Positions 44,962-54,935 of a DNA stretch of 64,000 nucleotides are shown here, in pieces. The stretch lies in the NCBI GenBank assembly GCA_910585955.1, contig CAJUGC010000001.1, positions 168,475-232,474 of the forward strand, in the 5' to 3' direction. The stretch's first letter is position 1. Each line of letters starts with the position of its first letter. Below the pieces are notes generated by a model that did no database searches, had not been told where the DNA came from, and worked only from the letters and a program-made list of their open reading frames with translations. The translations under genes and the position numbers were made by a program. Origin of the DNA: an uncultured Christensenella sp. Lineage in GTDB: Bacteria; Bacillota; Clostridia; Christensenellales; Pumilibacteraceae.

Positions 44962-45810
44962 TTATTCGTCTATACCGACTCCTATTCTTTCTCCGCACTT
45001 TACGATTGTTTCTTTCCCCGCAGCCGTATTTTCTCCAAGTTCCGCATCGGGAACGACTTTCCCCTTTTCGACAAGAACAATGATCGTCGATCCTCCGAAT
45101 TCGAATCGCCCCTTTTCTTCTCCTCGCTTAAACGAATGTTCGCCGTGCAGATTGACTATGCGTCCGACCATCATAGCTCCGACTTCGACCTGCGTCACCG
45201 CACCGAAATGCTCTGTCTCGAGCACGGTATACTCTCGGCAGTTTTCGGTAAACACGCGTTTCTTTTCGAGCGCGGCGGGCTGTACAGTATGGAGCCGCCC
45301 CTTTATGAACACATTTTCGCCTTTTATCCCGTCGTCGAGATAAAAATATCTATGATAGTCCTCGACGGCAAGTCTGAAAATAAAACAGAATCCGCCGCGA
45401 TAACGCGAAGCGAGTTCCCTGTTTTTCAAAAGCGTTTCTACGGTATACTCAAATCCCTTGACTTCGAATTTGGTTTCGTCGTCTATTTCATAAAGCGTAA
45501 GCTTTCCGTCGCACGGCGCGACGAAAGAAGCAGGCGAACGATCGAACGGGCGAAGTTCGGGTTTTATCCTTCGCGTAAAAAATGCATTAAAACTTGCGTA
45601 ATCCTCTTGTATGAAGTTCGACATATCGATGTCGTGCTTTTTGATGTATTTCTTTATTTTGCGACGAGAAAGTTTACTGTCGAGATATTTGCCAGCAATA
45701 CGGGAAAGAGGTCTCCAAGTAAGCAGCCGTAAAAACAGCCTGCCGAAAGGATTGTAATATAAAAACCGCACGCCTTTTGCCGTAGGTTGTTTGTCGAGCG
45801 TTTGTCTCAT
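44962..45810 (-). CDS. psd: Phosphatidylserine decarboxylase proenzyme
   Basis: Converts phosphatidylserine to phosphatidylethanolamine at the membrane. Start at ATG 45810, overlapping the pssA stop in TAATG; the longer open frame upstream lies inside pssA. The 282 residues include FNAFFTRRIKPE, CDGKLTLYEI, FRLAVEDYHRYFYLDDG and the self-cleavage motif FEFGGSTIIV (GGST), whose Ser becomes the pyruvoyl group. The overall form is that of type II enzymes. Together with pssA it forms the serine branch of phospholipid synthesis. Confidence 0.95.
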   Translation of the reverse strand: MRQTLDKQPTAKGVRFLYYNPFGRLFLRLLTWRPLSRIAGKYLDSKLSRRKIKKYIKKHDIDMSNFIQEDYASFNAFFTRRIKPELRPFDRSPASFVAPCDGKLTLYEIDDETKFEVKGFEYTVETLLKNRELASRYRGGFCFIFRLAVEDYHRYFYLDDGIKGENVFIKGRLHTVQPAALEKKRVFTENCREYTVLETEHFGAVTQVEVGAMMVGRIVNLHGEHSFKRGEEKGRFEFGGSTIIVLVEKGKVVPDAELGENTAAGKETIVKCGERIGVGIDE

Positions 45811-46523
45811 TATACAAGCGGCACACCGCATACAAACGTGCGGATAAGAGCGAGAGCTATGACTATCACGACTTCTATCGTAATGGTTATGACTATACCG
45901 CGCCAACCGAGTTTCGGAACGCGAAAGCGAAGAACAAACAACAGAGAAAACCCGAAAAACGCCGCGGCCATTATGATGTGGGTTATCAATATATCTCGAA
46001 ACATCGTCGCCACAAGAAAGAACACCGGCAAACCGACCGCTACGTTTGTCACAGGCAAGCCCTCGTATCCCCTCTTTTGCGCAGGCGTAACCGTTGCCGC
46101 GCACTCCGCAAGCTCGCTCGACTCCGAAATCATGACGGCAGGCTTTTCGGCTTTGACGTTAAAATGGGCGAGACGAATAAGCGCGCACATTACAAAAAGT
46201 CCGAAAACCGCTATGTAATACCATTTGTGCATACCCATACCCCAACCTATCATTACGGGTGCGATCCCGAAAGCTATCATGTCGCTTAACGAGTCTATCT
46301 GACAGCCGAACGATTTTTCGTCGTCGGTGCGGTTTTTACGCGACCGAGCCACTATTCCGTCGAAGGAATCGCAAATTCCCGAAACGAACAGACACACTAC
46401 GCCCCATAAAGGGCTGACGGCGACGGAAAGAAACATTCCGACTATTGCGGAAATTACCGACAAATATGTTAGAATGACACCGTAGTGCCAATACCCTACC
46501 ACTTTGCTGTTTGTTGTTTTCAT
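45810..46523 (-). CDS. pssA: CDP-diacylglycerol-serine O-phosphatidyltransferase
   Basis: An integral membrane enzyme joining serine to CDP-diacylglycerol. The 237 residues have several helices and the CDP-alcohol phosphotransferase motif DSFDGIVARSRKN...FGCQIDSLSD, matching DGx2ARx(n)Gx3Dx3D. The location before psd with a 1-nt overlap supports serine as the acceptor. The upstream flippase-like gene ends 44 nt before, so the three form one operon. Confidence 0.94.
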   Translation of the reverse strand: MKTTNSKVVGYWHYGVILTYLSVISAIVGMFLSVAVSPLWGVVCLFVSGICDSFDGIVARSRKNRTDDEKSFGCQIDSLSDMIAFGIAPVMIGWGMGMHKWYYIAVFGLFVMCALIRLAHFNVKAEKPAVMISESSELAECAATVTPAQKRGYEGLPVTNVAVGLPVFFLVATMFRDILITHIIMAAAFFGFSLLFVLRFRVPKLGWRGIVITITIEVVIVIALALIRTFVCGVPLV

Positions 46524-46567
46524 GATCGTAACCTCTCGATAAGTTCCTATCGTTTTCTTTGCTTACT

Positions 46568-47785
46568 TTAGTTCTTCTCTTCCTCTGACAAAGCTTTCGC
46601 CTGTTTGTTTCCTTCGCCCGTTTCATCCGTGGAAATTTCTGTTTTCCCTTCCTCCGGCGAAAGAGCATCTTTGTTTTCTTCATTCGAAACGCTTTTTTCA
46701 ACTGTAGGCAGGACGCTTCCATCGTCCGATCTTTCGTTTTCGGCGTCGCCGCCTCGCGTTTTTTTCATAAGCACGATGTGATATGTAAGCGTATATACGC
46801 CGCTGACAATAAGACTCAGATAATACGATATCGCACGCGTCACCATCATCGCCGAAAGAACAAACGCCTGTTCGAACGAAAGCGCATATATGCGCAGGAA
46901 CAGATATTCGTAAGCGCCTACTCCTCCCGGAAGGGGAATGGAGTTATAACCCAGCGTAACGAAAGCCTGCATGGCAAACAGCTTGACGAAACTTGCGGAA
47001 GGATCTACGGCAAGACAGACGAAACTCGGAATGAGAATTTGAGAAACACGTTGCAACACGTTTAAAGCAAGCGTCCCTATTATAAGCCCCGGTCTGCGGC
47101 GCATTTCGTGAAAGCTCGAGCGGTACTTGTCCACCTCCGTCGCAATCTTATCCAGCCACTTTTCACGGTTCTTTACTATACGCATTTTGGCAAGCAGCTT
47201 TACTATGCCGCCGCCTATCTTCAAGACCGCCCTATGCCAACATATACAAGCTATGAAAAATCCGAGCAGCAAAAGCTGTAGCGCCACGCCGAGCATTACG
47301 AGAAAGACGGTAAAGCCGCCGCAATCCCACAGCAAAAACGGCTGAAGCGCAAACGCGACCGCGCCTATTATGACTATCGCCGCCGTGTACGCCATGAGAT
47401 TGAACACGAGCGCAAACGACGCTTTGCCCGCATCCATTCCGTCCTTTACCATGTAGAACGCCGACGCGGGCTGACCGCCCGTCGCGGACGGAGTTATGCC
47501 CGAATAGTATACGTCCGCCGCGGCATATGCGACAGACGAGCGAAACTTCGCCCGGTGTCCTATCTTTCTCGACACCGCGTGGAGACTCACCCCCTCAAGC
47601 AGTATGTATAACAGCATACAGCCGACGGCGACAAGAAGCAACCATACGTTCGCACTTTGCAGGAAAGAGAATATATTCGCAAAATTCAATTCACTGTTCG
47701 AAAGCACGAGTATGACAAGGGTTATGCCGATAAGTACGACAAGAAAAACTATATTCAGAATCTGCTTTTTTGCCTTCTTAGTCAT
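46568..47785 (-). CDS. Lysylphosphatidylglycerol synthase TM-like (YbhN) membrane protein
   Basis: A 405-residue polytopic protein with about eight membrane helices in the first 330 residues. AADVYYSGITPSATGGQPAS is the conserved segment of the LPG_synthase_TM/UPF0104 family, followed by LPGGVGAYEY. Members include the flippase half of MprF; the synthase half is absent. Residues 340-405 are a hydrophilic, acidic, low-complexity tail. The gene leads the pssA-psd operon, so it may move or sense aminophospholipids (inference). Its promoter spacer holds a G8 tract, which may make expression phase-variable. Confidence 0.88.
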   Translation of the reverse strand: MTKKAKKQILNIVFLVVLIGITLVILVLSNSELNFANIFSFLQSANVWLLLVAVGCMLLYILLEGVSLHAVSRKIGHRAKFRSSVAYAAADVYYSGITPSATGGQPASAFYMVKDGMDAGKASFALVFNLMAYTAAIVIIGAVAFALQPFLLWDCGGFTVFLVMLGVALQLLLLGFFIACICWHRAVLKIGGGIVKLLAKMRIVKNREKWLDKIATEVDKYRSSFHEMRRRPGLIIGTLALNVLQRVSQILIPSFVCLAVDPSASFVKLFAMQAFVTLGYNSIPLPGGVGAYEYLFLRIYALSFEQAFVLSAMMVTRAISYYLSLIVSGVYTLTYHIVLMKKTRGGDAENERSDDGSVLPTVEKSVSNEENKDALSPEEGKTEISTDETGEGNKQAKALSEEEKN

Positions 47786-47803
47786 TCCTGTATCCTCGCT
47801 AAT

Positions 47804-47832
47804 ATCCTACCATTACCCCCCCCGAAAGTCAA
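47804..47832 (-). promoter_or_regulatory. Promoter with G8 tract in the spacer
   Basis: TTGACT (47832-47827) and TAGGAT (47809-47804) are exactly 17 nt apart, and eight of the spacer bases are a run of G (47816-47823). Slippage in the run would change the -35/-10 distance for the flippase-pssA-psd operon. Confidence 0.65.
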
Positions 47833-47904
47833 GCAAAATACCCTATATATGGAAACTATAACAACTTTGTAACACAACCGTACGCCGAATGCACCATAAA
47901 TGAT

Positions 47905-47940
47905 ATAAAAAAACGACACACTCTTAAGCGTGCCGTTTTC
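47905..47940 (-). terminator. Terminator of nadE
   Basis: AAAACGGCAC / GTGTCGTTTT with a 10-nt loop and a TTTTTTTA end on the minus strand, about 20 nt beyond the stop codon. Confidence 0.75.
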
Positions 47941-47959
47941 GTATTGTATATTCCGTCCT

Positions 47960-49834
47960 TTAAAGCTTTTCGACCTCTTCTATCCAAAGCTTGCCGACCG
48001 CGTCTGACGGCATACGAAAATCCGAACGAGGCGACAGCGAAATTTCGCCGACTTTTACGCCGTCGGGAATACACGAACGCTTAAACTGCTGAGAAAAAAA
48101 TCTCGAATAAAAGACCTTCATTGCGGCTTTTATTTCGTCGCGCTTTTCTTTGCCGAACGCCTGTAAAGCAAGATACATGATTTTTTTCGGCGAGCGTCCC
48201 CACCGCACGACATGATATAATATAAAGTCGTGATAGACATATTTGCCGAGTATGTCCTCCGTCTTTTGAGTGATCTTCCCGGAGTCCGGCGGCAAAAGCT
48301 CGGGACTTATTTCGGTATTCGCAATATCTTCGAGAGCCTTACCCGCTTCGCCTTTGAGCTTCTTTGCGGCATAGCGCACGAGATATTCGACGAGCGTTTT
48401 CGGAACAGAACCGTTAACGCCGTAAGAACTCATATGATCGCCGTTGTACGTCGTCCAACCGAGCGCAAGCTCCGACATATCCCCCGTTCCGACGACAAGT
48501 CCGCCTATGCCGTTTGCTATATCCATTAGTACCTGCGTGCGTTCTCTTGCCTGTGCGTTTTCGTATACGGAGTCGCGAATGTTCTTATCGTGCCCTATAT
48601 CTTCGAAGTGTTTTTCCACAGCCTCGTTTATGGAAATTTCCTTGAAGTTCACGCCGAGCGCAGAGCACAATGCGCGCGCGTTTTTGAGCGTGCGCTTCCC
48701 CGTTCCGAAGCACGGCATAGTGACGGCCGTCACGTTTTCGGGCGTTCTCGCCGCCCGTACGGCGACGAGAAGCGCAAGCGCACTGTCCAAGCCGCCCGAA
48801 ATTCCCACGACGAGATTTTTCGTATTCGAGGCGCTCATTCGTTTTTTCAGACCCTCCGTCTGCAACGAAAGAATGAGCTCCGCACGCTCCTCGTCGCCCT
48901 CTTCGGGAAGGAACGGCGTACCCGAAATTTCGCGCACGAGACTGCCGTCGAAGTTCGCCGCCTCGAACGGCACATATGTTATGCCCTCGTCGTCGCTTGC
49001 CGAGAATGTATTCGTCTGCCTACGCGTGAAATCTATCTTTTCGACGTCTATCTCGCTTATAGCCAAACCTTCGGAAAACAGTGAGCCTTCCGCAATGAGC
49101 GCGCCGTCCTCGGCAATGAGCCTGTGTCCCGCGAACACGCAGTCGGTCGTCGATTCGCCCGTGCCGCAATCCGCATAAATATATCCGCACAAGAGTTTTG
49201 CCGAATGTGCTTTTACGAGCGTGCGGCGAAACTCTGCTTTGCCGACGGTCTCCACCGATGCGGACGGGTTGCATATTATGCTCGCGCCGCCCCTTGCAAG
49301 AGCCGCCGACGGAGAGGAAGCCACCCACATATCCTCGCATATCTCCACGCCGAACGAAAACCTCGGGTCGCGCTTTTCCTTAAACACGAGCCCGAAGCCG
49401 AACGGAACGACGCTCCCTCCTATCTCTATGCTTTTCGGAGCTCCCGACGAGGCAAAATATCTCGCCTCGTAAAACTCGCAGTAATTCGGAATGTTGGCTT
49501 TGGCGGCCGCACCTATGATTTTGCCGTCCGAAAGCACAGCCGCCGCGTCGTAAAGTTTTCCGCCGGCGGAAAGCGGCAGACCGATTACGGCGGCAATGCC
49601 TTTCGTATGCCCCGCAATTCCGAGCAACGCCTCCTCGCACGCCTTTATAAGCGCAGACTGAAGCAATAAGTCTCCGACGGTATATCCGCACAGCGCAAGC
49701 TCGGGAAATACGATAAGCGAAACGCCTTTTTCCTTAGCGCTTTCGATGAGTTTTATTATTTCCCTCTCGTTCGCCTTTACGTCGGCCACGGTCACTCGCG
49801 GACTAGCCGCCGCCACTCTTACAAAACCGTACAT
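47960..49834 (-). CDS. nadE: Glutamine-dependent NAD+ synthetase
   Basis: Final step of NAD synthesis, amidating nicotinate adenine dinucleotide with ammonia from glutamine. The 624 residues hold an N-terminal nitrilase-type glutaminase domain (Glu in FPELALCGYT, Cys in GVEICEDMW) and a C-terminal synthetase domain with P-loop VVGISGGLDSALALL and GTGDMSELALGWTTY. The end is KLWIEEVEKL. The start has GGGAGGAA. It lies downstream of the wzz-type gene but behind a terminator, so is probably expressed separately. Confidence 0.97.
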   Translation of the reverse strand: MYGFVRVAAASPRVTVADVKANEREIIKLIESAKEKGVSLIVFPELALCGYTVGDLLLQSALIKACEEALLGIAGHTKGIAAVIGLPLSAGGKLYDAAAVLSDGKIIGAAAKANIPNYCEFYEARYFASSGAPKSIEIGGSVVPFGFGLVFKEKRDPRFSFGVEICEDMWVASSPSAALARGGASIICNPSASVETVGKAEFRRTLVKAHSAKLLCGYIYADCGTGESTTDCVFAGHRLIAEDGALIAEGSLFSEGLAISEIDVEKIDFTRRQTNTFSASDDEGITYVPFEAANFDGSLVREISGTPFLPEEGDEERAELILSLQTEGLKKRMSASNTKNLVVGISGGLDSALALLVAVRAARTPENVTAVTMPCFGTGKRTLKNARALCSALGVNFKEISINEAVEKHFEDIGHDKNIRDSVYENAQARERTQVLMDIANGIGGLVVGTGDMSELALGWTTYNGDHMSSYGVNGSVPKTLVEYLVRYAAKKLKGEAGKALEDIANTEISPELLPPDSGKITQKTEDILGKYVYHDFILYHVVRWGRSPKKIMYLALQAFGKEKRDEIKAAMKVFYSRFFSQQFKRSCIPDGVKVGEISLSPRSDFRMPSDAVGKLWIEEVEKL

Positions 49835-49874
49835 TTTTTATTCCTCCCAAGCCGCAGCGCAGGTCTTTATCTCT

Positions 49875-49911
49875 CATAAAACAAAAGGGCTTTCACGCCC
49901 TCATGTTTTCG
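49875..49911 (-). terminator. Terminator of the wzz-type gene
   Basis: AAAACATGAGGGC / GCCCTTTTGTTTT, a short GC stem extended by A-T pairs, lies 5 nt after the stop codon on the minus strand. Confidence 0.65.
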
Positions 49912-49916
49912 TTATT

Positions 49917-51398
49917 TTAATCGTTTTCCTTTGCTTCGGAAGAAATTTGCGAAGCAACTTTCTCTTCCGTTTTCTTGCGATTTTTGTTGCGTTTGCCCAG
50001 CGCGAACGTAACGACAAACGACGCCAATATCGCAATTGCTACCGCCGCAATATAAACAAGTAAAGTCGGGAATGTCCTGCTCGTATACACATAAGAAGCA
50101 GGCGACACTATCTTGAAGCTGTCCGAACCCGCAAGCTGTTCCGCGTACTCTTTGCTCGCTTCGTTGAGTCGGGCGATAAAATCCACCGAACCCGTCCTTA
50201 TCTGAGCAAGCATACTGTCTGCCTTCTCCTTTGTGTCGGCGCTCGCGCCCGTGCCGCTTTGTATCTTTTCAAGCAGTTCTTCCTTCTCGGCAAGCTGAGT
50301 ATCTACGTTGGATTTTTGCTCAATATAGCTTTGAAGCGCCTTATGAAGATCATTATATATCTGCGGATAGGACGAAGTCGTCGTCGTACCGCTCGGACTT
50401 ACGATAGTAACGACCGTCGGCTCTATACTGTCTATCTGCGCGCGAGTGTCTCGAATGATCCCCTCGAGACGAGTCGATTCCCGCGTAAGTCGGCTTACTT
50501 GATTCTGCGTAGACGAACGCATATTTTCGATATTATTAGATACGTTGTTGTTCGTGATGAACGCCTTTAAGGTTGCCACCTGCGTCTGAAGAGAACTTAG
50601 TTCTTCACTGTAGTCGACAAACTGCATACCCGTCTTTTCCGATCTGAACTGCGGAGCTTCGGCGACCATTTCCGTAAGATAACTCGAAAAAGTCGCATAG
50701 TTGGCGTCGAAACTATCGGCAAAGTCGATATAATCGATAAGCGGATTCTCGGGATCCACCGTCATGGTAAAAGCTTTGTCGCTGAGCGATACCGCCGCGA
50801 AAAATTCGTTTGCGAACCACTTGCGGTAGACATTTAAAAGTGCGTCCAAGAGATTGTTTGCATCGGTTTTATCGAGTCCGAGCTCTTCATAGTTGCGAAG
50901 ACTTATTACGAAGTTCGTAGGATAGTAAGTCATTGTCGCAAGCTGAGCGTATGCGTCTGCCGAGCTCATTCCCCCTGCAATCAATTCGTTGTACTTCTGC
51001 ACATACTCGTTCGGCATAATAGGCGTAACGGAAATATGATTTCGCGCCGCTGTAAGATCGCCGTTTGCGAGAATTTTTGCGCCCAGCCCCGTCTCGTCTA
51101 TGGCACTGCGGACATTGTTTATCGAACGTATGTCGTCCTTATCGAAAACAGACCCGTCGGGGTTCTGTCCCTGCGAAATCCCTCGGAAAGAATATTCTAC
51201 GGTTGCGGCTACCGAATACACTGTTTTTCCTATATACTTAAAGCCGGCAAACGCCGCCGTCGCAATAACAAGAGCGACAGCCAAGTATATTAAAGTGCGC
51301 AGCCATGTGCGCTTTAAAAACCTGCCTATGCCTTTAAGCGTGATTTCTCCTTCTTCGGTATATATGGTTTCTTCGTCGAAATTTTCTTTTCTGTCCAT
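49917..51398 (-). CDS. Wzz-type polysaccharide chain-length determinant
   Basis: A 493-residue polysaccharide co-polymerase-like protein. TM1 is about 35-57 (TLIYLAVALVIATAAFAGF). A long exterior domain follows with a coiled-coil region (about 265-395: TRESTRLEGIIRDTRAQIDS, EQKSNVDTQLAEKEELLEKI). A Pro-rich segment (SPASYVYTSRTFPT) precedes TM2 (about 447-470). The cytoplasmic tail is basic then acidic (KRNKNRKK). No BY-kinase domain is fused or adjacent. It would set the length of a surface polysaccharide whose synthesis genes are elsewhere. It has its own promoter. Confidence 0.85.
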   Translation of the reverse strand: MDRKENFDEETIYTEEGEITLKGIGRFLKRTWLRTLIYLAVALVIATAAFAGFKYIGKTVYSVAATVEYSFRGISQGQNPDGSVFDKDDIRSINNVRSAIDETGLGAKILANGDLTAARNHISVTPIMPNEYVQKYNELIAGGMSSADAYAQLATMTYYPTNFVISLRNYEELGLDKTDANNLLDALLNVYRKWFANEFFAAVSLSDKAFTMTVDPENPLIDYIDFADSFDANYATFSSYLTEMVAEAPQFRSEKTGMQFVDYSEELSSLQTQVATLKAFITNNNVSNNIENMRSSTQNQVSRLTRESTRLEGIIRDTRAQIDSIEPTVVTIVSPSGTTTTSSYPQIYNDLHKALQSYIEQKSNVDTQLAEKEELLEKIQSGTGASADTKEKADSMLAQIRTGSVDFIARLNEASKEYAEQLAGSDSFKIVSPASYVYTSRTFPTLLVYIAAVAIAILASFVVTFALGKRNKNRKKTEEKVASQISSEAKEND

Positions 51399-51466
51399 AA
51401 TAAACTCCGTACTTCATATTTTACGCACGCTTCCAAATCCGCCTGCGCAGATAGCACATCGATTTT

Positions 51467-51496
51467 AGTATACCATATAAAGACGAAAAAAATCAA
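51467..51496 (-). promoter_or_regulatory. Promoter of the wzz-type gene
   Basis: TTGATT (51496-51491), 18 nt, TATACT (51472-51467), leader about 60 nt. Confidence 0.6.
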
Positions 51497-51576
51497 CTGA
51501 TTTGTACGATATTTGCAAATTTATTATTTGCTATTTGCGCGGCGGTATGTTTATCTTATTACGGAAAGCAAACCGC

Positions 51577-51605
51577 TTGACTTTGCCGCATTTTTTCTCT
51601 ATACT
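51577..51605 (+). promoter_or_regulatory. Promoter of the malic enzyme gene
   Basis: TTGACT (51577-51582), 17 nt, TATACT (51600-51605), leader about 28 nt with ATAGGAGA. Confidence 0.7.
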
Positions 51606-51639
51606 CTTTATGGACGCAGAGTCATAGGAGAAAAATATC

Positions 51640-52812
<1,173 letters not shown>

Positions 52813-52829
52813 ATAATCGGCGACAAATA

Positions 52830-52872
52830 AAAAACGCAAGTCGAAAGTCCGACCTTTCCCTTGCGTTTTTTC
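52830..52872. terminator. Bidirectional terminator between malic enzyme and DUF262 genes
   Basis: AAAAAACGCAAG / CTTGCGTTTTTT form a perfect 12-bp stem with a loop of about 18 nt; T runs exist in both directions. Confidence 0.85.
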
Positions 52873-52874
52873 TT

Positions 52875-54677
52875 TTATTCAAGTTTAAAAATATTATAAT
52901 AGAACGTGTTGGCGAGTTCGCGCGAGCGATTTTTTATGAGATTTTCGTTCCACTGCCCGACGTCGCCGTAATTGTTCAGAAATTCCTTGACCGTCTCGAA
53001 ACTAGATTCACGGTAGAACGGCACTTTCTTATCAAACTCGGGCTTGCCGTCGATTTTCCGCTGAATGGAATCGGCAAGAGGCAAAAGGTTGCCGATATAA
53101 CATGAGTGAATGTCGTTTTCCGAATCGTTCATTATATGTTCTATTGTCATTTTATCTATCGTCAGTTCGTCGGTGCCCTGCCTGTAAAGTTCATACATAC
53201 GCAACAATTGCCTAATGTCGGTCTTTGTCCTGTCCCTATTGTACAGCTCCGTCTTATTGGAGTAACCGAGTACGCAGAAGCTGCTGACGAACATATCGTA
53301 GGTTATGGAAATTTTGAGCGTCTCGTAAATCTTATCTATCTCACACGCGCCGCTTTCGATGTTTCTCGCAAGCTCGTGCACCTTGTTCTCAAACACTTTG
53401 GGTTGCTGTTTCTTTATTACAAGCTCGATGATCGACATATCGAGAAGGTGCGTCATAGCGGCGTCTACTTTTTTTTCGTAATCGCGGTACTCCCGCTTCA
53501 GTCTCGCCGCCTGTTCGGGATCCTCCGCACCCGTCTCGCTCGCCAGCCTGTATTCGTCGAGCCGCGAAAACAAAGAAAGAATAAGCGGACGGAATTGCGA
53601 CTGTTTTTTGAGATCGAAGTAGACGAGTATGCTGTAAATGTTGCTCGTAAACTCGATCTTGTCGAAAAGGTCGTTGTCCCTGAAATCGACGGGGCTTATG
53701 ATCCACTTGTAAAATCGAGACTTTCTGTATAGATCCTCGAGTATCTCTTTGGTATTGTTCGTGCTGTTGGCTTTCTTTATGACGCGCAAGACGGTATTTA
53801 TCCTGTCGGCTTTTCCGTACTTGTGCACAGTATAGTGATCGATGAAATTCGAAAGAGCGCTTTGACTCTTGGCTGTCAAAAGACTTTCGATATTCGCCCA
53901 CTTCTGCTTTGCGATGTCTATGTCCCCTATCGGCTTGTAATACTTGAAGATGTAGTTCTTCAAAAGCTCGTGTTGGGCAAGAGGAGTGCCTCTGGCATTG
54001 AGGATCTCGAATATGTCATATCCCTCCTGCTCCTTGTCTACTATTATCTGCACTATTTGCATATCAAGCAGACAATTCGAGAATTTCATAAGCTTTTCGA
54101 TTTCGCTTTCCGTTCTGTCCGAACGTATAAGCTTACGGATCTTATCGTAGAAAAACATATAGCACTTATAGATATTTTTCTGCTCCGCGCTGTATGTGTG
54201 ATAAGCTTTTGTACCGAGCGGTCTCAATTCGTTTGCCGAAATAAATTCTATATTGTCTCCGATTATCTCGCCGAGAAGATCGACGTTTTCGTTGCCTATC
54301 TTTATGTATTTTCCGCGCTCGTCCGTCGCCGAAAGGTATTGCACGAGCATGGAATGACGGGCTTGAGCGCCTCTTTCTATAAGCAGCCGGCAAACGGCCG
54401 AAAGCATAGCCGAAACCGTCGATATGCGTTGCTGTCCGTCTATAACGGAAAAGCAGTCTATGCCTCCCTCATTGCCGAGCTTTTCGAGAATAAACGTACT
54501 GAAAAAATGCTTGACGTCCCCTGCTTCGAGATTGTAGACAAACAACAGATCTTCAAACAGATCTTGCCAATGCTTGTCCGTCCAAACGTACTTTCGCTGA
54601 TACCTCGGCACCGTATATTTGACCGTTCCGCCGAGCAACTGTCTTATGGTAGTGCCGTTTCCCACTTCGTATGCCAT
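52875..54677 (-). CDS. DUF262/DUF1524 (GmrSD-type) single-chain protein
   Basis: A 600-residue protein with the two halves of the GmrSD type IV restriction system in one chain. The DUF262 half has VPRYQRKYVW (23-32) and FSVIDGQQRIS (77-87), the nucleotide-binding DGQQR motif that resembles ParB/Srx folds. The DUF1524 half is near the C-terminus, with TIEHIMND (His514) and CYIGNLLPL, the His and Asn positions of the HNH-like nuclease. GmrSD proteins cut glucosylated-hydroxymethylcytosine phage DNA; other members have broader anti-phage roles. No methylase or other defence gene is adjacent. Function in defence is inferred from family alone. Confidence 0.85.
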   Translation of the reverse strand: MAYEVGNGTTIRQLLGGTVKYTVPRYQRKYVWTDKHWQDLFEDLLFVYNLEAGDVKHFFSTFILEKLGNEGGIDCFSVIDGQQRISTVSAMLSAVCRLLIERGAQARHSMLVQYLSATDERGKYIKIGNENVDLLGEIIGDNIEFISANELRPLGTKAYHTYSAEQKNIYKCYMFFYDKIRKLIRSDRTESEIEKLMKFSNCLLDMQIVQIIVDKEQEGYDIFEILNARGTPLAQHELLKNYIFKYYKPIGDIDIAKQKWANIESLLTAKSQSALSNFIDHYTVHKYGKADRINTVLRVIKKANSTNNTKEILEDLYRKSRFYKWIISPVDFRDNDLFDKIEFTSNIYSILVYFDLKKQSQFRPLILSLFSRLDEYRLASETGAEDPEQAARLKREYRDYEKKVDAAMTHLLDMSIIELVIKKQQPKVFENKVHELARNIESGACEIDKIYETLKISITYDMFVSSFCVLGYSNKTELYNRDRTKTDIRQLLRMYELYRQGTDELTIDKMTIEHIMNDSENDIHSCYIGNLLPLADSIQRKIDGKPEFDKKVPFYRESSFETVKEFLNNYGDVGQWNENLIKNRSRELANTFYYNIFKLE

Positions 54678-54743
54678 AATATTTTTCCTCCGTTATTTCG
54701 ATAGTATATCATAAAATCGAACTCATTGCAACCTTTTTATAAG

Positions 54744-54770
54744 AAAAAGCCCCTCGTTATCCGAGCGGCT
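54744..54770 (-). terminator. Terminator after the DUF815 gene
   Basis: AGCCGCTCG / CGAGGGGCT with TTTTTCTT on the minus strand; the stem has one mismatch. The rest of 54678-54935 shows only a possible minus-strand promoter (TTGCCG, 17 nt, TAGAAT near 54850-54880) and no gene. Confidence 0.55.
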
Positions 54771-54935
54771 CTCCTATGGTTAAAGGATCGCTTAGGCAAT
54801 TGCGGACATATATTTTTGCCGTTATTCGATCTTGTCTGTATTCTATAATATTTACACGAGCACGGCAACAAATAACGGTAACGATCTTGTTACATCTTCG
54901 TCACACTTATGCGTCAAATACAAAGCAAGCTGTTT

